Below, piece after piece: positions 8,759 to 18,500 of a stretch of 64,000 nucleotides of DNA (positions within the stretch are counted from its first letter, which is position 1; every line of letters starts with the position of its first letter). The position numbers and the translations under genes were made by a program. The notes below the pieces were generated by a model that did not search any database, was not told the origin of the DNA, and worked only from the letters and a program-made list of their open reading frames with translations. The DNA is from Enterococcus mediterraneensis (lineage in GTDB: Bacteria; Bacillota; Bacilli; Lactobacillales; Enterococcaceae). The stretch spans positions 1,940,369 through 2,004,368 of the forward strand of contig NZ_UWOP01000001.1 of the NCBI RefSeq assembly GCF_900604485.1, written 5' to 3'.

Positions 8759-9355
8759 ATGCAACGATGTCCTTGGTCGGAATCCAATGAAAAAATGCAG
8801 GCCTATCATGATGAAGTTTGGGGAGTACCGGAGTTTGGTGATCAACAGCTTTTTCGTAAGCTCGTTCTAGATATGAATCAAGCCGGTCTAAGCTGGAATA
8901 CGATTTTGAATAAAATGGAAAATTTTGATGTCGCCTATGAAGGATTTGTTATTGAAACAGTCGCGGCGTTTGATGAGGAGAAAGTCGAAACATTGATGCA
9001 AGACAGCGGGATCATCCGCAATCGCCGAAAAATCGAAGCCGCGATCACGAATGCTCAGTGTGTGTTAGAGATCCAAAAGGAATTTGGCAGTTTTTCTGAT
9101 TATCTTTGGAAATTTGTCGATTTTCAGCCTATTGAGAATCAGTTTTCGACAGTCACGGAAGTTCCAACAAAGACACCATTGTCTGATGAGATTTCTAAAG
9201 ATCTCAAAAAGAGAGGTTTCAAATTCGTTGGCACAACGATCATCTATGCCTTTATGGAGGCGGTAGGGATGGTCAATGATCATTTGCTGACTTGTCCCTG
9301 TCATGAAAAGGTAAAAGATACCAGAGTTACAAAAAAGGAGGAGAACCATGCGTAA
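8759..9355 (+). CDS. tag: DNA-3-methyladenine glycosylase I
   Basis: A 198-residue base-excision repair enzyme that removes 3-methyladenine from DNA. It starts MQRCPWS and carries the Tag zinc-snap pattern: C4, H17 in YHDEVWG, and the C-terminal H and C in DHLLTCPCHE. The W in AGLSWNTIL and the E in the catalytic region (ENFDVAYEGF) are also typical. GGGAGG lies seven bases upstream of the ATG. It overlaps the next gene by eight bases, so the two share a transcript. Confidence 0.95.
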   Translation: MQRCPWSESNEKMQAYHDEVWGVPEFGDQQLFRKLVLDMNQAGLSWNTILNKMENFDVAYEGFVIETVAAFDEEKVETLMQDSGIIRNRRKIEAAITNAQCVLEIQKEFGSFSDYLWKFVDFQPIENQFSTVTEVPTKTPLSDEISKDLKKRGFKFVGTTIIYAFMEAVGMVNDHLLTCPCHEKVKDTRVTKKEENHA

Positions 9356-9887
9356 AATCGCTTTTTACGGAGCAATCAGTTTAGACGGCTATTTGGCAGA
9401 AAGCAACGACAGTCTACAATGGCTTTTTGATACCCCTACAGGCGAAACCACCTATGCCGCTTTTGATCAGCAGTTCGACACGATGGTGATGGGCCGCAAG
9501 ACATACGAAGAAGCAAAAAAATTGTCGGAAGGAACGCCTTTCTACCCAGAGAAAGAAGTGATCGTTTTTTCCCGCAAGCTGAAACAGCTTCCCGAGGCAA
9601 AAGTGGTCTCAGAAGATCCTGTAGATTATTTGAAACAGCTGCAAAAGCAAGAAGGAAAAATGATTTGGATCGTAGGCGGCGGGAATCTGTTGAAACCATT
9701 GATCGAAGCGGACTTGATCGATGAATGGTGGATCCAAATCGCTCCTGTGCTATTGGGAGAAGGCAAGCGGCTGTTTGAAGAAGGGGATTACCATCAACGT
9801 CTTGAATTAGTTGACACAACACAAATGGAACAGCTTTATGAGCTGCATTACCGCAAAATTTCCGATAAAAAAAGCACGCCATCCTAA
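9348..9887 (+). CDS. Dihydrofolate reductase family (RibD-C) protein
   Basis: A 179-residue RibD C-terminal/DHFR-fold reductase. It opens with KIAFYGAISLDGYLAESND, then DTMVMGRKTYEEAKK, and IWIVGGGNLLKPLIEADLIDEWWIQIAPVLLG split across two conserved blocks. These proteins bind NADPH; the true substrate of the family outside folate and riboflavin synthesis is generally unknown. It is translationally coupled to tag (ATG inside the tag stop region) and preceded by AAAAGGAGG. Confidence 0.88.
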   Translation: MRKIAFYGAISLDGYLAESNDSLQWLFDTPTGETTYAAFDQQFDTMVMGRKTYEEAKKLSEGTPFYPEKEVIVFSRKLKQLPEAKVVSEDPVDYLKQLQKQEGKMIWIVGGGNLLKPLIEADLIDEWWIQIAPVLLGEGKRLFEEGDYHQRLELVDTTQMEQLYELHYRKISDKKSTPS

Positions 9888-9910
9888 GATCGCGTGCCGT
9901 AAAGATTAAA

Positions 9911-9940
9911 GGTTGAGTGATCCTCAGCCTTTTAATTTTT
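9911..9940. terminator. Terminator between convergent genes
   Basis: Imperfect stem GGTTGAG/CTCAGCC with a T-rich tail on the plus strand. It overlaps the end of the FMN reductase gene. Confidence 0.55.
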
Positions 9941-10478
9941 CAAAGAATTCGATATATTTTGTTGTGATCAATTGGAAGAAGTCGACAGTGCTGGTCAAGA
10001 TCTCACCATTTGCGTCCAACAGATTAGCAATGTTTCCGATATATGCTTCTGGTTGTTGCAGTGTCGGCATATTCAAGAAGACAAGGGATTGACGTAAGTG
10101 ATGGTTTGCGCCAAAACCGGAGATCGCACCAGGCGAAACACTGACGATTAATGCAGGTTTGCCATCCCAAGAGCTTTGTCCATAAGGGCGGGAACCGACA
10201 TCCAGCGCATTTTTCAAAGCACCGGGTACGGAACGGTTGTATTCAGGAGTAAAGAAGTAAATGCCGTCGACACTTTGAAGCTCTTGACGGAAACGAGTCC
10301 AGCTTTCAGGAACTTTTCCTTCTACTTCAAGGTCTTCATTGTAAAAAGGCAGGTCACTAAAATCAATAAATTTGGCTTCATAGCCGTCTGGTAAAAGTTC
10401 AGCAAATTTCTGTGCCACAAGTTTGTTGTAGGAACCTTCTCGCAAGCTTCCTACTAAAATACCGATTGTTTTTGTCAT
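9924..10478 (-). CDS. NADPH-dependent FMN reductase family protein
   Basis: A 184-residue flavodoxin-like protein. The phosphate-binding loop GSLREGSYNK follows the first strand, and PEYNRSVPGALKNALD is the conserved FMN-contacting block; FGANHHLRQSL follows. Homologues reduce FMN, azo dyes, quinones or chromate with NAD(P)H. The ATG at 10478 is preceded by AAAGGAGG; an upstream in-frame extension lies in the promoter region and is not credible. It is a single gene divergent from rpsP. Confidence 0.9.
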   Translation of the reverse strand: MTKTIGILVGSLREGSYNKLVAQKFAELLPDGYEAKFIDFSDLPFYNEDLEVEGKVPESWTRFRQELQSVDGIYFFTPEYNRSVPGALKNALDVGSRPYGQSSWDGKPALIVSVSPGAISGFGANHHLRQSLVFLNMPTLQQPEAYIGNIANLLDANGEILTSTVDFFQLITTKYIEFFEKLKG

Positions 10479-10584
10479 TATAGCAATTCCTCCTTTATTA
10501 TTCTTATTTAATCTTAACGACAAAAATCATTTTTGACAAAAGATATGTTTAAAGAAAAAAATTTATACTGTAAAGAAAAAACTC

Positions 10585-10613
10585 TTTACACCTTAGACAA
10601 AAGCTGTTAAACT
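10585..10613 (+). promoter_or_regulatory. Promoter for rpsP-khpA
   Basis: TTTACA at 10585-10590, 17 bases, TAAACT at 10608-10613. The -35 overlaps a small inverted repeat, TGTAAAG/CTTTACA (10569-10590). Confidence 0.6.
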
Positions 10614-10650
10614 ATCATTTGTGATTAAGACTAATGGAGGTGTAATCGTA

Positions 10651-10926
10651 ATGGCAGTAAAAATTCGTTTAAAACGCATGGGTTCTAAAAAGAGTCCTTT
10701 TTACCGTATCGTAGTAGCAGATTCACGTTCTCCTCGTGACGGACGTTTCATCGAAACTGTAGGTACTTATAATCCTTTGAAAGACCCTGCAGAAGTAACT
10801 CTTAAAGAAGATCTAGTTCTAGATTGGTTATCAAAAGGGGCACAACCTTCTGATACAGTTCGTAACATCCTTTCAAAAGAAGGCGTTATGAAAAAACATC
10901 ACGAAGCTAAATTCACTAAGAAATAA
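10651..10926 (+). CDS. rpsP: 30S ribosomal protein S16
   Basis: A 91-residue ribosomal protein S16, which binds 16S rRNA early in 30S assembly. It begins [19 protein letters not shown], followed by [15 protein letters not shown] and VGTYNPL, all diagnostic. I use the ATG at 10651, which follows GGAGGTG; an upstream GTG start would add residues absent from the family. It is followed after 11 bases by khpA, the usual order. Confidence 0.98.
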   Translation: MAVKIRLKRMGSKKSPFYRIVVADSRSPRDGRFIETVGTYNPLKDPAEVTLKEDLVLDWLSKGAQPSDTVRNILSKEGVMKKHHEAKFTKK

Positions 10927-10937
10927 GGTGCAAGACA

Positions 10938-11186
10938 ATGACAGATTTGAAAGATTTAGTCTTAACGATCGTCCGTCCTTTAGTTACCTATCCTGATCAA
11001 GTCACTTTAGATGTGGTTGAATCAGATGATTTCTATGAATACAACTTATCAGTAGCTCCGGAAGATATCGGTCGTATCATCGGAAAACAAGGTCGTGTTG
11101 CAAAAGCGATCCGCACCATCGTTTATGGTGTACGTACCCAAGGACCGAAAAAAGTCCGCTTGAATATCTTAGATGGCAAAGAATAA
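10938..11186 (+). CDS. khpA: KH-domain RNA-binding protein KhpA
   Basis: An 82-residue single KH-domain protein with the GxxG-type loop in IIGKQGRVAKAIRTIV. KhpA pairs with KhpB/EloR to bind many small and messenger RNAs and influences cell elongation in Firmicutes. It is in its usual place directly after rpsP, on the same transcript, and is followed by a strong terminator. Confidence 0.95.
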   Translation: MTDLKDLVLTIVRPLVTYPDQVTLDVVESDDFYEYNLSVAPEDIGRIIGKQGRVAKAIRTIVYGVRTQGPKKVRLNILDGKE

Positions 11187-11192
11187 GAGTAG

Positions 11193-11226
11193 ATTCCAAC
11201 GATTTTTGATCGTTGGAATTTTTTTT
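11193..11226 (+). terminator. Terminator after khpA
   Basis: ATTCCAACGAT and ATCGTTGGAAT pair around a short loop, followed by eight T residues. Confidence 0.9.
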
Positions 11227-11316
11227 CTAAAAAAACATAATGATCACTCAACTCCGACTCAAGTCGCATGCAAAAACAAGACAAATCAGCGATAATAAAA
11301 AGAGGAGGGAAGACAA

Positions 11317-11580
11317 ATGACACAAATAATCGTATGGCTCATTGTTATACTGCTTATTTATTTAATAGTTAAAATCAGTTCATTCATTTGGCGTCTCGTT
11401 GGCTTTTTAGTCATCGTTTTTCTGCTTTGGACTTTTCGAGATACAATCTTTACGGGGGTACAACATTGGGTCTCTGATTTTGATATGAGCCAATTGCCTC
11501 ACTACTTTGAACAAGCAAAAGATTTCGTTGTGGAAAAATCCCAACAGTTTGTTGATTGGTTCCAACAACTTTTAAAGTAA
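11317..11580 (+). CDS. Small membrane protein of unknown function
   Basis: An 87-residue protein not recognised as a named family. Residues 1-48 are almost entirely hydrophobic (two closely spaced membrane segments with a KISSFIWR turn), and the remainder is an amphipathic, aromatic tail (QHWVSDFDMSQLPHYF then repeated FVxW/FVDWFQQL motifs). A strong ribosome-binding site, AGAGGAGGG, precedes the ATG. It lies just ahead of a lipoprotein gene and may act with it at the envelope. Confidence 0.75.
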   Translation: MTQIIVWLIVILLIYLIVKISSFIWRLVGFLVIVFLLWTFRDTIFTGVQHWVSDFDMSQLPHYFEQAKDFVVEKSQQFVDWFQQLLK

Positions 11581-11646
11581 CAACAGTTCGAATTAATTGT
11601 CTTTTTTTTCTGAAAACGTTACCCTTGAGATAAAGGAGGGAACGTT

Positions 11647-12477
11647 ATGAAAAAATTCTGGATCTCTATCGGTCTGCTTGTTGTATTAGCCGGCTGTGGT
11701 CAAGGGCAAGAGTCCTCCAGTGAAACGTCTAGTACTGGAAGTGATGCAGAAAGTTCTTTAACAAGTTCATCTGCTCAAACCAGTACTGATCAATCGAAGA
11801 GCTCAACCAAAGAAACCACAACTGAACAAAAAGAATCTGCGGAAACATCTCAACCTGTTTCTTCATCGGAAGAAACGGCAGATGCTAGTAAGGAATTGGC
11901 AAAACAATTCCCACAAACTGAATTTCCTTCCGAGATTCCTCATGAGAATAACCAAGCATTGAACATCGCCAGCGATGGCAATAATCAAAAACTGTCTGTT
12001 CTTTATTATAGTATGGATGAACCATTGGCATTGAATCATAATCGTTTGAATCAGGAACAGCCGATCGCAAGCTATCGCAAAGAAACCTTCAAAACCAAGC
12101 AGGCAGCTAAAGAAGCCGTAAATGCAGTGTATGACAAAGGCGGACAAAAAGTCGACCTAGGTCACGATATCACTGGGTACAAGCAAGGTGCCGCCGGTTC
12201 TTCTTATCTGAATTGGCAAGAAGGGAATTGGGCACTTGTAGTTCGCGCAAGCAATGTAGAAGGACAATCACCGGATGAGACCGCCAAAGATGTTGTAGAA
12301 TATCTAGAAAAAGCGTTTCTGCCGGCACCAAAAGATACAGGACAAGTGACGATCGATTTAAACACGCAAGATTATCGCGCTGCCCAAGTCGTCTGGCAAG
12401 AAGACAATGTGGTATATACAGTAACACATCAAGATTATTTATCCGCATTGGAAATGGCAGTTTCAATGGCTGATTGA
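11647..12477 (+). CDS. Predicted lipoprotein
   Basis: A 276-residue protein with a lipoprotein signal peptide and lipobox LAGC (Cys17). Residues 18-80 are a Ser/Thr/Glu-rich linker of low complexity, and the folded domain (about 85-276) contains no motif I can name with confidence. It is predicted to sit on the outer face of the membrane. RBS GGAGGG precedes the start. A good terminator follows. Confidence 0.85.
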   Translation: MKKFWISIGLLVVLAGCGQGQESSSETSSTGSDAESSLTSSSAQTSTDQSKSSTKETTTEQKESAETSQPVSSSEETADASKELAKQFPQTEFPSEIPHENNQALNIASDGNNQKLSVLYYSMDEPLALNHNRLNQEQPIASYRKETFKTKQAAKEAVNAVYDKGGQKVDLGHDITGYKQGAAGSSYLNWQEGNWALVVRASNVEGQSPDETAKDVVEYLEKAFLPAPKDTGQVTIDLNTQDYRAAQVVWQEDNVVYTVTHQDYLSALEMAVSMAD

Positions 12478-12495
12478 TACAAACAATAAATCAAG

Positions 12496-12545
12496 TAGAG
12501 ATCCCTCGAGGCTGTTTTTCGACTAGCTTCGGGGGATCTTTTAGG
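12496..12545 (+). terminator. Terminator after the lipoprotein gene
   Basis: AGATCCCTCGAGGC pairs with GCTTCGGGGGATCT with two mismatches, followed by TTTT. Confidence 0.75.
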
Positions 12546-12669
12546 AAAATAAAAGAGTTGCAGATAGGAGAATTCTTTTGAAGGATGGAAAGATTTCTCC
12601 AATCCTAGAATTCAACCAGCAACCATGCTAAAATGGGTCAAGAAAACTAAATTAAAGTGAGGATATATC

Positions 12670-13194
12670 GTGACGGAATATTTAAATGTAGGAAAGATCG
12701 TCAATACTCAAGGGATCCGCGGGGAAGTTCGTGTGATCTCACAAACCGACTTTCCGGAAGAACGTTATCAAAAAGGCAATCAGCTAGTACTTTTTCGTGA
12801 AAAACAAGCACCATTGACATTAACGATCGCGTCCCATCGCAAGCACAAAAATTTTGACCTGTTGTCGTTTGAAGGTTATCCTTCCATCAACGACGTGGAA
12901 AAATTCCGCGACGGCATTTTGAAAATATCTAAAGACGAGCTCTCTGATTTGGAAGAAGACGCGTTTTATTATTATGAGATCATCGGTCTGGAAGTCGTGG
13001 ATGAGACAGGCGAAACACTTGGCAAAGTCAAAGAAATCTTATCTCCAGGAGCCAATGATGTGTGGGTGGTCCAACGAAAAGGCAAGAAGGACGCGCTGAT
13101 CCCATATATCGAATCGGTAGTCAAAGAAATCGATCTTGAAAATGGTGTTATCCAAGTTGAGATTCCAGAAGGGTTGTTGGACGATGAGGATTGA
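12670..13194 (+). CDS. rimM: Ribosome maturation factor RimM
   Basis: A 174-residue RimM that assists 16S rRNA processing and 30S head assembly. The N-terminal domain opens [20 protein letters not shown], and the PRC-barrel-like C-terminal domain has [22 protein letters not shown] and [12 protein letters not shown]. The start codon is GTG at 12670, after GTGAGGA. The stop lies inside the first codons of trmD (11-base overlap), the usual rimM-trmD coupling. Confidence 0.97.
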   Translation: MTEYLNVGKIVNTQGIRGEVRVISQTDFPEERYQKGNQLVLFREKQAPLTLTIASHRKHKNFDLLSFEGYPSINDVEKFRDGILKISKDELSDLEEDAFYYYEIIGLEVVDETGETLGKVKEILSPGANDVWVVQRKGKKDALIPYIESVVKEIDLENGVIQVEIPEGLLDDED

Positions 13195-13933
13195 TGTATT
13201 GACTCTTTTCCCACGGATGTTTGAAGGTCCGATGGGAGAATCGATCATTGGCAAAGCCAGAGAGAAAAATCTGTTGGAGATCAATTTTTCTAATTTTCGG
13301 GAATACTCCGATAATAAGCACAAAACAGTTGATGACTATCCTTACGGCGGCGGCGCAGGAATGCTGCTGAAAGTCCAACCGATTTACGACAATTTAAAGG
13401 CGATCGAAGAAGAGACCCAAACAAAAAAACGAATCATTTTGATGGATCCTGCCGGCAAGCCTTTCAACCAAAAAATGGCAGAGGAATTTTCGCAGGAAGA
13501 ACATCTGATTTTTATTTGCGGACATTACGAAGGATATGACGAACGGATCCGTACATTGGTGACGGATGAAGTTTCTTTAGGAGATTACGTACTGACTGGC
13601 GGCGAGCTGGGAGCGATGGTGATGATCGATGCTACCGTCCGCTTGTTGCCGGAAGTTTTAGGAAACCAGACATCAGCGCAAACCGATTCTCATTCCAGCG
13701 GATTGCTGGAACATCCACAATATACGCGACCAGCGGAATTTGCCGGTATGAAAGTGCCGGAAGTTTTGACTAACGGCAACCACCGTTTGATCGAACAATG
13801 GCAGTTGAAGGAATCTTTGCGGAGAACCTATTTGCGCCGCCCGGATTTGTTGGAAAAATATCCTTTGACGGATGAAATGAAAAAAATGCTGTCAGAGATC
13901 GAGCGGGAAGAAAAAAATCAAGAGAAAAGTTAG
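13184..13933 (+). CDS. trmD: tRNA (guanine-37-N1)-methyltransferase TrmD
   Basis: A 249-residue SPOUT-class enzyme that methylates G37 of tRNAs reading CNN codons, preventing frameshifting. Key blocks: [26 protein letters not shown], the SAM-binding trefoil knot [12 protein letters not shown] and [15 protein letters not shown], and the C-terminal [10 protein letters not shown]. The ATG at 13184 sits inside the rimM end; an upstream in-frame extension reads through rimM and is rejected. Confidence 0.98.
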   Translation: MRIDVLTLFPRMFEGPMGESIIGKAREKNLLEINFSNFREYSDNKHKTVDDYPYGGGAGMLLKVQPIYDNLKAIEEETQTKKRIILMDPAGKPFNQKMAEEFSQEEHLIFICGHYEGYDERIRTLVTDEVSLGDYVLTGGELGAMVMIDATVRLLPEVLGNQTSAQTDSHSSGLLEHPQYTRPAEFAGMKVPEVLTNGNHRLIEQWQLKESLRRTYLRRPDLLEKYPLTDEMKKMLSEIEREEKNQEKS

Positions 13934-13950
13934 ATGACAAGAATTTTATC

Positions 13951-13980
13951 TTTACAGCAAGTGTTTAGATATGTTAATAT
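13951..13980 (+). promoter_or_regulatory. Promoter and leader ahead of rplS
   Basis: TTTACA at 13951-13956, 18 bases, TAATAT at 13975-13980. About 85 bases of untranslated leader follow before rplS. Firmicute rplS genes often carry a structured L19 leader; I see the leader but could not establish its fold. Confidence 0.5.
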
Positions 13981-14067
13981 ATTTTGGTGAGTGCAGAGCT
14001 CATCTATTACGATATTCCGCTGAGACAGGGTTCTTAAGAATATTTGGGAATAAGGAGAATGATAAAT

Positions 14068-14415
14068 ATGAATCCATTGATTCAAGAATTGACACAAGAA
14101 CAATTGCGTACAGACATCCCAGCTTTCCGCCCTGGTGACACGATCCGTGTTCATGCGAAAGTTGTCGAAGGTACGCGGGAACGTATCCAGCTTTTTGAAG
14201 GTGTTGTAATCAAACGCCGCGGCGCAGGTATCAGCGAAACTTATACAGTACGTAAAGTTTCTAACGGTGTCGGTGTTGAACGTACTTTCCCATTACACAC
14301 ACCACGTGTTGCACAAATCGAAGTTGTTCGTTACGGTAAAGTTCGTCGTGCGAAATTGTACTACCTACGTGCATTACACGGAAAAGCAGCTCGTATCAAA
14401 GAAATTAGAAGATAA
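14068..14415 (+). CDS. rplS: 50S ribosomal protein L19
   Basis: A 115-residue L19, which sits at the 30S-50S interface. Diagnostic blocks are [58 protein letters not shown] and the basic C-terminus [18 protein letters not shown]. The ATG at 14068 has AAGGAG eight bases upstream. Its 3-prime end marks the left flank of the conjugative element, which begins within about 100 bases. Confidence 0.98.
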   Translation: MNPLIQELTQEQLRTDIPAFRPGDTIRVHAKVVEGTRERIQLFEGVVIKRRGAGISETYTVRKVSNGVGVERTFPLHTPRVAQIEVVRYGKVRRAKLYYLRALHGKAARIKEIRR

Positions 14416-14451
14416 TAACGGAAGAAATCCTAAAATCTCTAAAATCTGTGA

Positions 14452-14480
14452 AAAGTCCTTGTATATCAAGGGCTTTTTCT
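14452..14480 (+). terminator. Terminator after rplS
   Basis: AAGTCCTTG and CAAGGGCTT form the stem, followed by a T-rich tract. Confidence 0.75.
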
Positions 14481-14598
14481 TTTTTCTCTATCACAGTTTT
14501 AAGCCTGAATTGGCTGTTTTGGACCATTTTTTACTTATATTCCCCCAGAATGTCCTAGATTGTCCGATATTGACTAACAGTATCGTCAAAATAGGGCA

Positions 14599-14628
14599 AA
14601 ATTTAGTAGTCAGTCTGACGACAAATTT
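14599..14628. repeat. Palindrome near the left end (possible recombinase arm site)
   Basis: AAATTT, then GTCAG-T-CTGAC in the middle, then AAATTT, symmetrical over 30 bases. Its position about 200 bases inside the presumed left end fits an integrase arm-binding site or accessory protein site. Confidence 0.4.
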
Positions 14629-14783
14629 AATACGAAAAATACCAAAACATTTACCGAATTTATCATATTTTTAACCCCTTAGGATAAAAAGGTACCAGTT
14701 TTCAAAAAAAGGCAAAACATATACTTTGGTGATAAAAAGTTAGTGTGATAGATATTCTCTAAATATTTTTAGGAGATTTTTTA

Positions 14784-15446
14784 ATGGATAAGATCGATGG
14801 TCGAATTATTTGGAAGAATCAAAGTGACTTAAAATTGATTTTAACAATTAATAATTTTATCGAAAAATACGGAATTACATCTACGAGACAATATCAGAAA
14901 AAGTTAGCAGAATATCCCAATGAATCACCAAGTATTTGGTTCATCAATCAGAAATATGGGTCATGGGAGAACTTGCTAGAGAGTATTGGCCTTGAAAAAA
15001 ATGATTATGGAAAATGGGCTAAGATGCCAGAAGACAAATTGATGGAAATAGTAGAAAGCTTTATAAGTGATGAAAAAATTCGTTCACAGCGAAATTACGA
15101 AACAAAATCAGTTGGTAGAGATGTTCCTTCTTTAAGTACGTTGAAAAAAATAGTTGGTGATGTACGGCCACTGTTTAGAAAAAGGGAACAGAAAAATTTA
15201 TTAACTGACTTTCAATTATTGATGGAGCTGAGAGAAGAAATTATTCGATTAGGGCTTGAAGAAGACTTATCAATGACAAAATTCCGTAAGCTATCAAGGT
15301 CAGATAAACTTCCGTCAGCGATCACAATATTGAGAAGAACAAACAAATCTTGGGAGGAATTAATGGAAGAAATAGGATTTGATTATCGAAGAATCAAAAT
15401 CTATAAACAAAGAAATAACTTATCTCAAACAAAGAAAACTAAATAG
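14784..15446 (+). CDS. Protein of HNH-associated (HTH-like) repeats, no nuclease
   Basis: A 220-residue protein containing at least two, probably three, copies of a roughly 60-residue module: helix, then a Tyr/Arg turn, P-S-x-x-x-I/F, ..., G/K-S-W-E-x-L-L/M-E-x-I-G-L/F. Clear copies end in YGSWENLLESIGLEKND (about 55-72) and NKSWEELMEEIGFDYR (about 190-205); a central copy is weaker (PSLSTLKKIV at about 115). This resembles the homing-endonuclease-associated repeat family (HNH_repeat), a presumed DNA-binding unit, but there is no HNH catalytic motif. It may be a DNA-binding regulator of the element. AGGAG precedes the ATG and a terminator follows. Confidence 0.6.
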   Translation: MDKIDGRIIWKNQSDLKLILTINNFIEKYGITSTRQYQKKLAEYPNESPSIWFINQKYGSWENLLESIGLEKNDYGKWAKMPEDKLMEIVESFISDEKIRSQRNYETKSVGRDVPSLSTLKKIVGDVRPLFRKREQKNLLTDFQLLMELREEIIRLGLEEDLSMTKFRKLSRSDKLPSAITILRRTNKSWEELMEEIGFDYRRIKIYKQRNNLSQTKKTK

Positions 15447-15460
15447 TAACTCGATAGATT

Positions 15461-15497
15461 AGACGTTCAAAACTACAAATTTGAACGTCTTTTTTTA
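15461..15497 (+). terminator. Terminator ahead of the adhesin gene
   Basis: Perfect stem AGACGTTCAAA/TTTGAACGTCT followed by seven T residues. Confidence 0.9.
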
Positions 15498-15527
15498 TTA
15501 CCCAAAAACGAAAGGAGATTTTATTTT

Positions 15528-18500
15528 ATGAAAAAGCCAAGATTTAAAAATTGGCGATTATTTGCGACTTTAGCTCTGTTGGGTCAAACCATTGGCGGAG
15601 CGATTGGTCCTACGATTGCCTTTGCCGATGAGATTACTCATCCGCAAACGGTTACCGTGCATAGTGATCAGTCCCATCTTTATTCTGTTGAGGGAACTTT
15701 TAGTGATGGTCGAACATTATCTGAGGTAACTGTTCCTCATTATGCTATCTATAATGGGGAGAAACAAGATATTTTCTGTATTGAACCAGGAGTGCCAATT
15801 TACAATGAGTTCACTCCTGGTTATGAGAAAAATCCATTGCCTGATATGCCGGAGAAAGCCAAATTAGTTTCAGTTTTATGGCAAAATGCCGGTACAGACA
15901 TTGATACACAAATGGTTGCTCAAAAGATGATCTGGCAAGAGGCCAATGGGTATACACTTCACTCTATGAATCATCCAGATGGCAGTGCTGTAAATATCGC
16001 AGCCATTGAGGCAAAAATTAATCAAGCTATTTCCGATTATCAGAAGAAACCAAGTTTCCACAATAGCACGGCTAAAACTGTGTTAGGTCAATCGACTACT
16101 GTAACGGATACGAATAATTTGAACTTGTCAGAGTTCGATGAAGTTGTGGAGAATACCGCAAATATTGATTATCGTGTCAATGGCAATCAATTGGTCATCA
16201 CCCCAAATGCTAATTCTAAAGAAAGTGGTGTGTTGACGCTTAAGAAATCTGCTGGAATTGGAACACCGGTTGCCTATAAAATGGCCGGTCAACAAACCCT
16301 GATGGCTGGGGCGATTGATAAACCGAACACTTACACAGTCAAAATTGATGTGGAAACGGAGGGAGTTTTAAAAATCAAAAAAGTTGATAAAGAATCAGGT
16401 GCTATTGTACCAGGGACGGTTTTCCATTTAGATTTTGGAAAATCTTTACCTGCAAAAGACGTGACTACTGACAAAGAAGGCGTTGCTTTCTTAGATGGGA
16501 TTCCTCACGGTACAAAGGTAACTATTACTGAAAAATCAGTGCCAGCGCCTTATACGATTGATACTACCCCCATGACTGCCACGATTAAAGCAGGCGAAAC
16601 CATTTCTGTGACTTCAAAAAACACGCGAGAAAAAGGTCAAATCATTCTGGATAAAACCGGAGTTGAAACAGGGAGTGATCTTTGGAATGACAATTACTCA
16701 TTAGCTGGTAATACGTTTGCCATTCGCAAAGACAGTCCCACTGGTGAAATCGTTCAAAAAATGATCACGGATGAAAACGGTCATGCAGAAACACCAAAAG
16801 AGATTGCCAATGCGTTGGAATTGGGAACTTACTACGTGACCGAAACCAAAGCATCTAATGGCTTTGTGAATACCTTTAAACCAGTAAAAGTCGAATTGAA
16901 GTATGCCAATCAAACCGTAGCCCTTGTTACCAATAATGTCAAAAGGCAAAACCAAGAAATTACTGGTGAAACCACTTTGACGAAAGAAGACAAAGATACC
17001 GGTAATGAAACTCAAGGGAAAGCTAAGTTTAAAGGAGCTGAATATACTCTCTTTACTGCAAAAGATGGTCAAGCGGTTAAATGGAGTGAGGCTTTTAAAC
17101 CAGAATTCGTGAAAGGAACGAAAGCTTCTGATGAAACCGTAACTTTGACTTTAGATGAAAAGAATCAAGTTGCCGTTAAACATTTAGCCATTAATGAGTA
17201 TTACTGGCAAGAAACCAAGGCTTCTGAAGGATATACCTTGGATGAAACGAAGTATCCTGTATCCATCAAAAAGGTGGATGATAGCGAAAAAAATGCTGTG
17301 ATTACCCGAGATGTTACGGCAAAAGAACAAGTGATTCGCTTTGGTTTTGATTTCTTTAAATTTGCTGGATCAGCTGCGGGCACTGCCGAAACTGGCTTTA
17401 ATGATCTGACCTTTAAAGTGTCGCCATTAGAAGGAACCAATGAAATTACAGGCGCTGAAGATGAAGCGACCACAGCTTATAACGAGCAACTAGGTTTTGA
17501 TGGCTATGGCAAGTTTGAAAATCTTCCTTATGGGGATTATTTACTTGAAGAAGTAGAAGCCCCAGAAGGATTTCAAAAGATTACGCCATTAGAAATCCGT
17601 TCTACTTTTAAAGAAAATAAAGAAGACTTTGTGAAGAGTGAGTATGTCTTTACCATTACCGAACAAGGTCAAAAACAACCGATTAAGACGGTGATCGTTC
17701 CTTACGAGAAGCTGACGAACAAAGCATTTTCGGTTAGTTTGAACCGTTTGATGCTCTATGATTTGCCTGAGGAAGAAGATAGTTTGACTTCCCTTGCGAC
17801 TTGGAAAGACGGGGACAAAGAATTGACTACCCTTGATTCTACCGAGCTAATTGATAAGTTGAGCTATAACTTGCATGAAATCAAAGAAGACTGGTATGTG
17901 GTAGCACAAGCCATTGATGTGGAAACGACAAAAGTTGCCCAAGAAAAAGATGAAAAAGCCAAACCAGTGGTAATTGCCGAAACGACGGCCACCTTGGCGA
18001 ACAAAGAAAAAACAGGAACTTGGGAAATTCTGCATAAATTAACCGCCGAACAAGTTTTGGATAAAACCATTGTTTTGTTCAACTATGTCTATGAAAACAA
18101 GGAAGCCTTTGAAGCAGGCGATGAGCCAGTAGCAAAGGATGCTAGTTTGAATAACCAAGCCCAAACTGTTAATTGTACGGTGGAACGCCATGTTTCCATC
18201 CAAACAAAAGCGCACCTAGAAGACGGTTCTCAGACCTTTACTCATGGTGATGTGGTGGATATGTTTGATGATGTATCCATTACCCATGATGTACTGGATG
18301 GCTCAAAAGAAGCCTTCGAAACAATTCTGTATGCACTACTACCAGATGGCACGACCAAAGAAATTTGGAATTCTGGAAAAATTGATTACGAAGTGAATAA
18401 CAAAGAATTCACCAAAAACGTGCCTGCTGAAAAAGTAGATACCGGAAAGTATCCAGAAGGAACCAAGTTTACTTTTGCGGAAATCAATTATGATAAAGAT

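Larger units (their letters stand above)
14416..14783. other. Left junction of the conjugative element (no gene)
   Basis: This 368-base stretch holds the rplS terminator, then AT-rich DNA with short repeats typical of the ends of tyrosine-recombinase elements, including a palindrome at 14599-14628. A frame reading across rplS and this region (14267-14674) has no conserved character and I reject it. The exact att core cannot be fixed because the right junction is not identified. Confidence 0.55.

Noticed and set aside
10569-10590. Inverted repeat TGTAAAG/CTTTACA as a terminator for the FMN reductase
   Set aside because: It is upstream of that gene on its strand and overlaps the rpsP -35; no T tail in a useful place.
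14267-14674. Plus-strand open frame running from rplS into the element junction
   Set aside because: It overlaps rplS in another frame, runs through the terminator, and has no conserved blocks.
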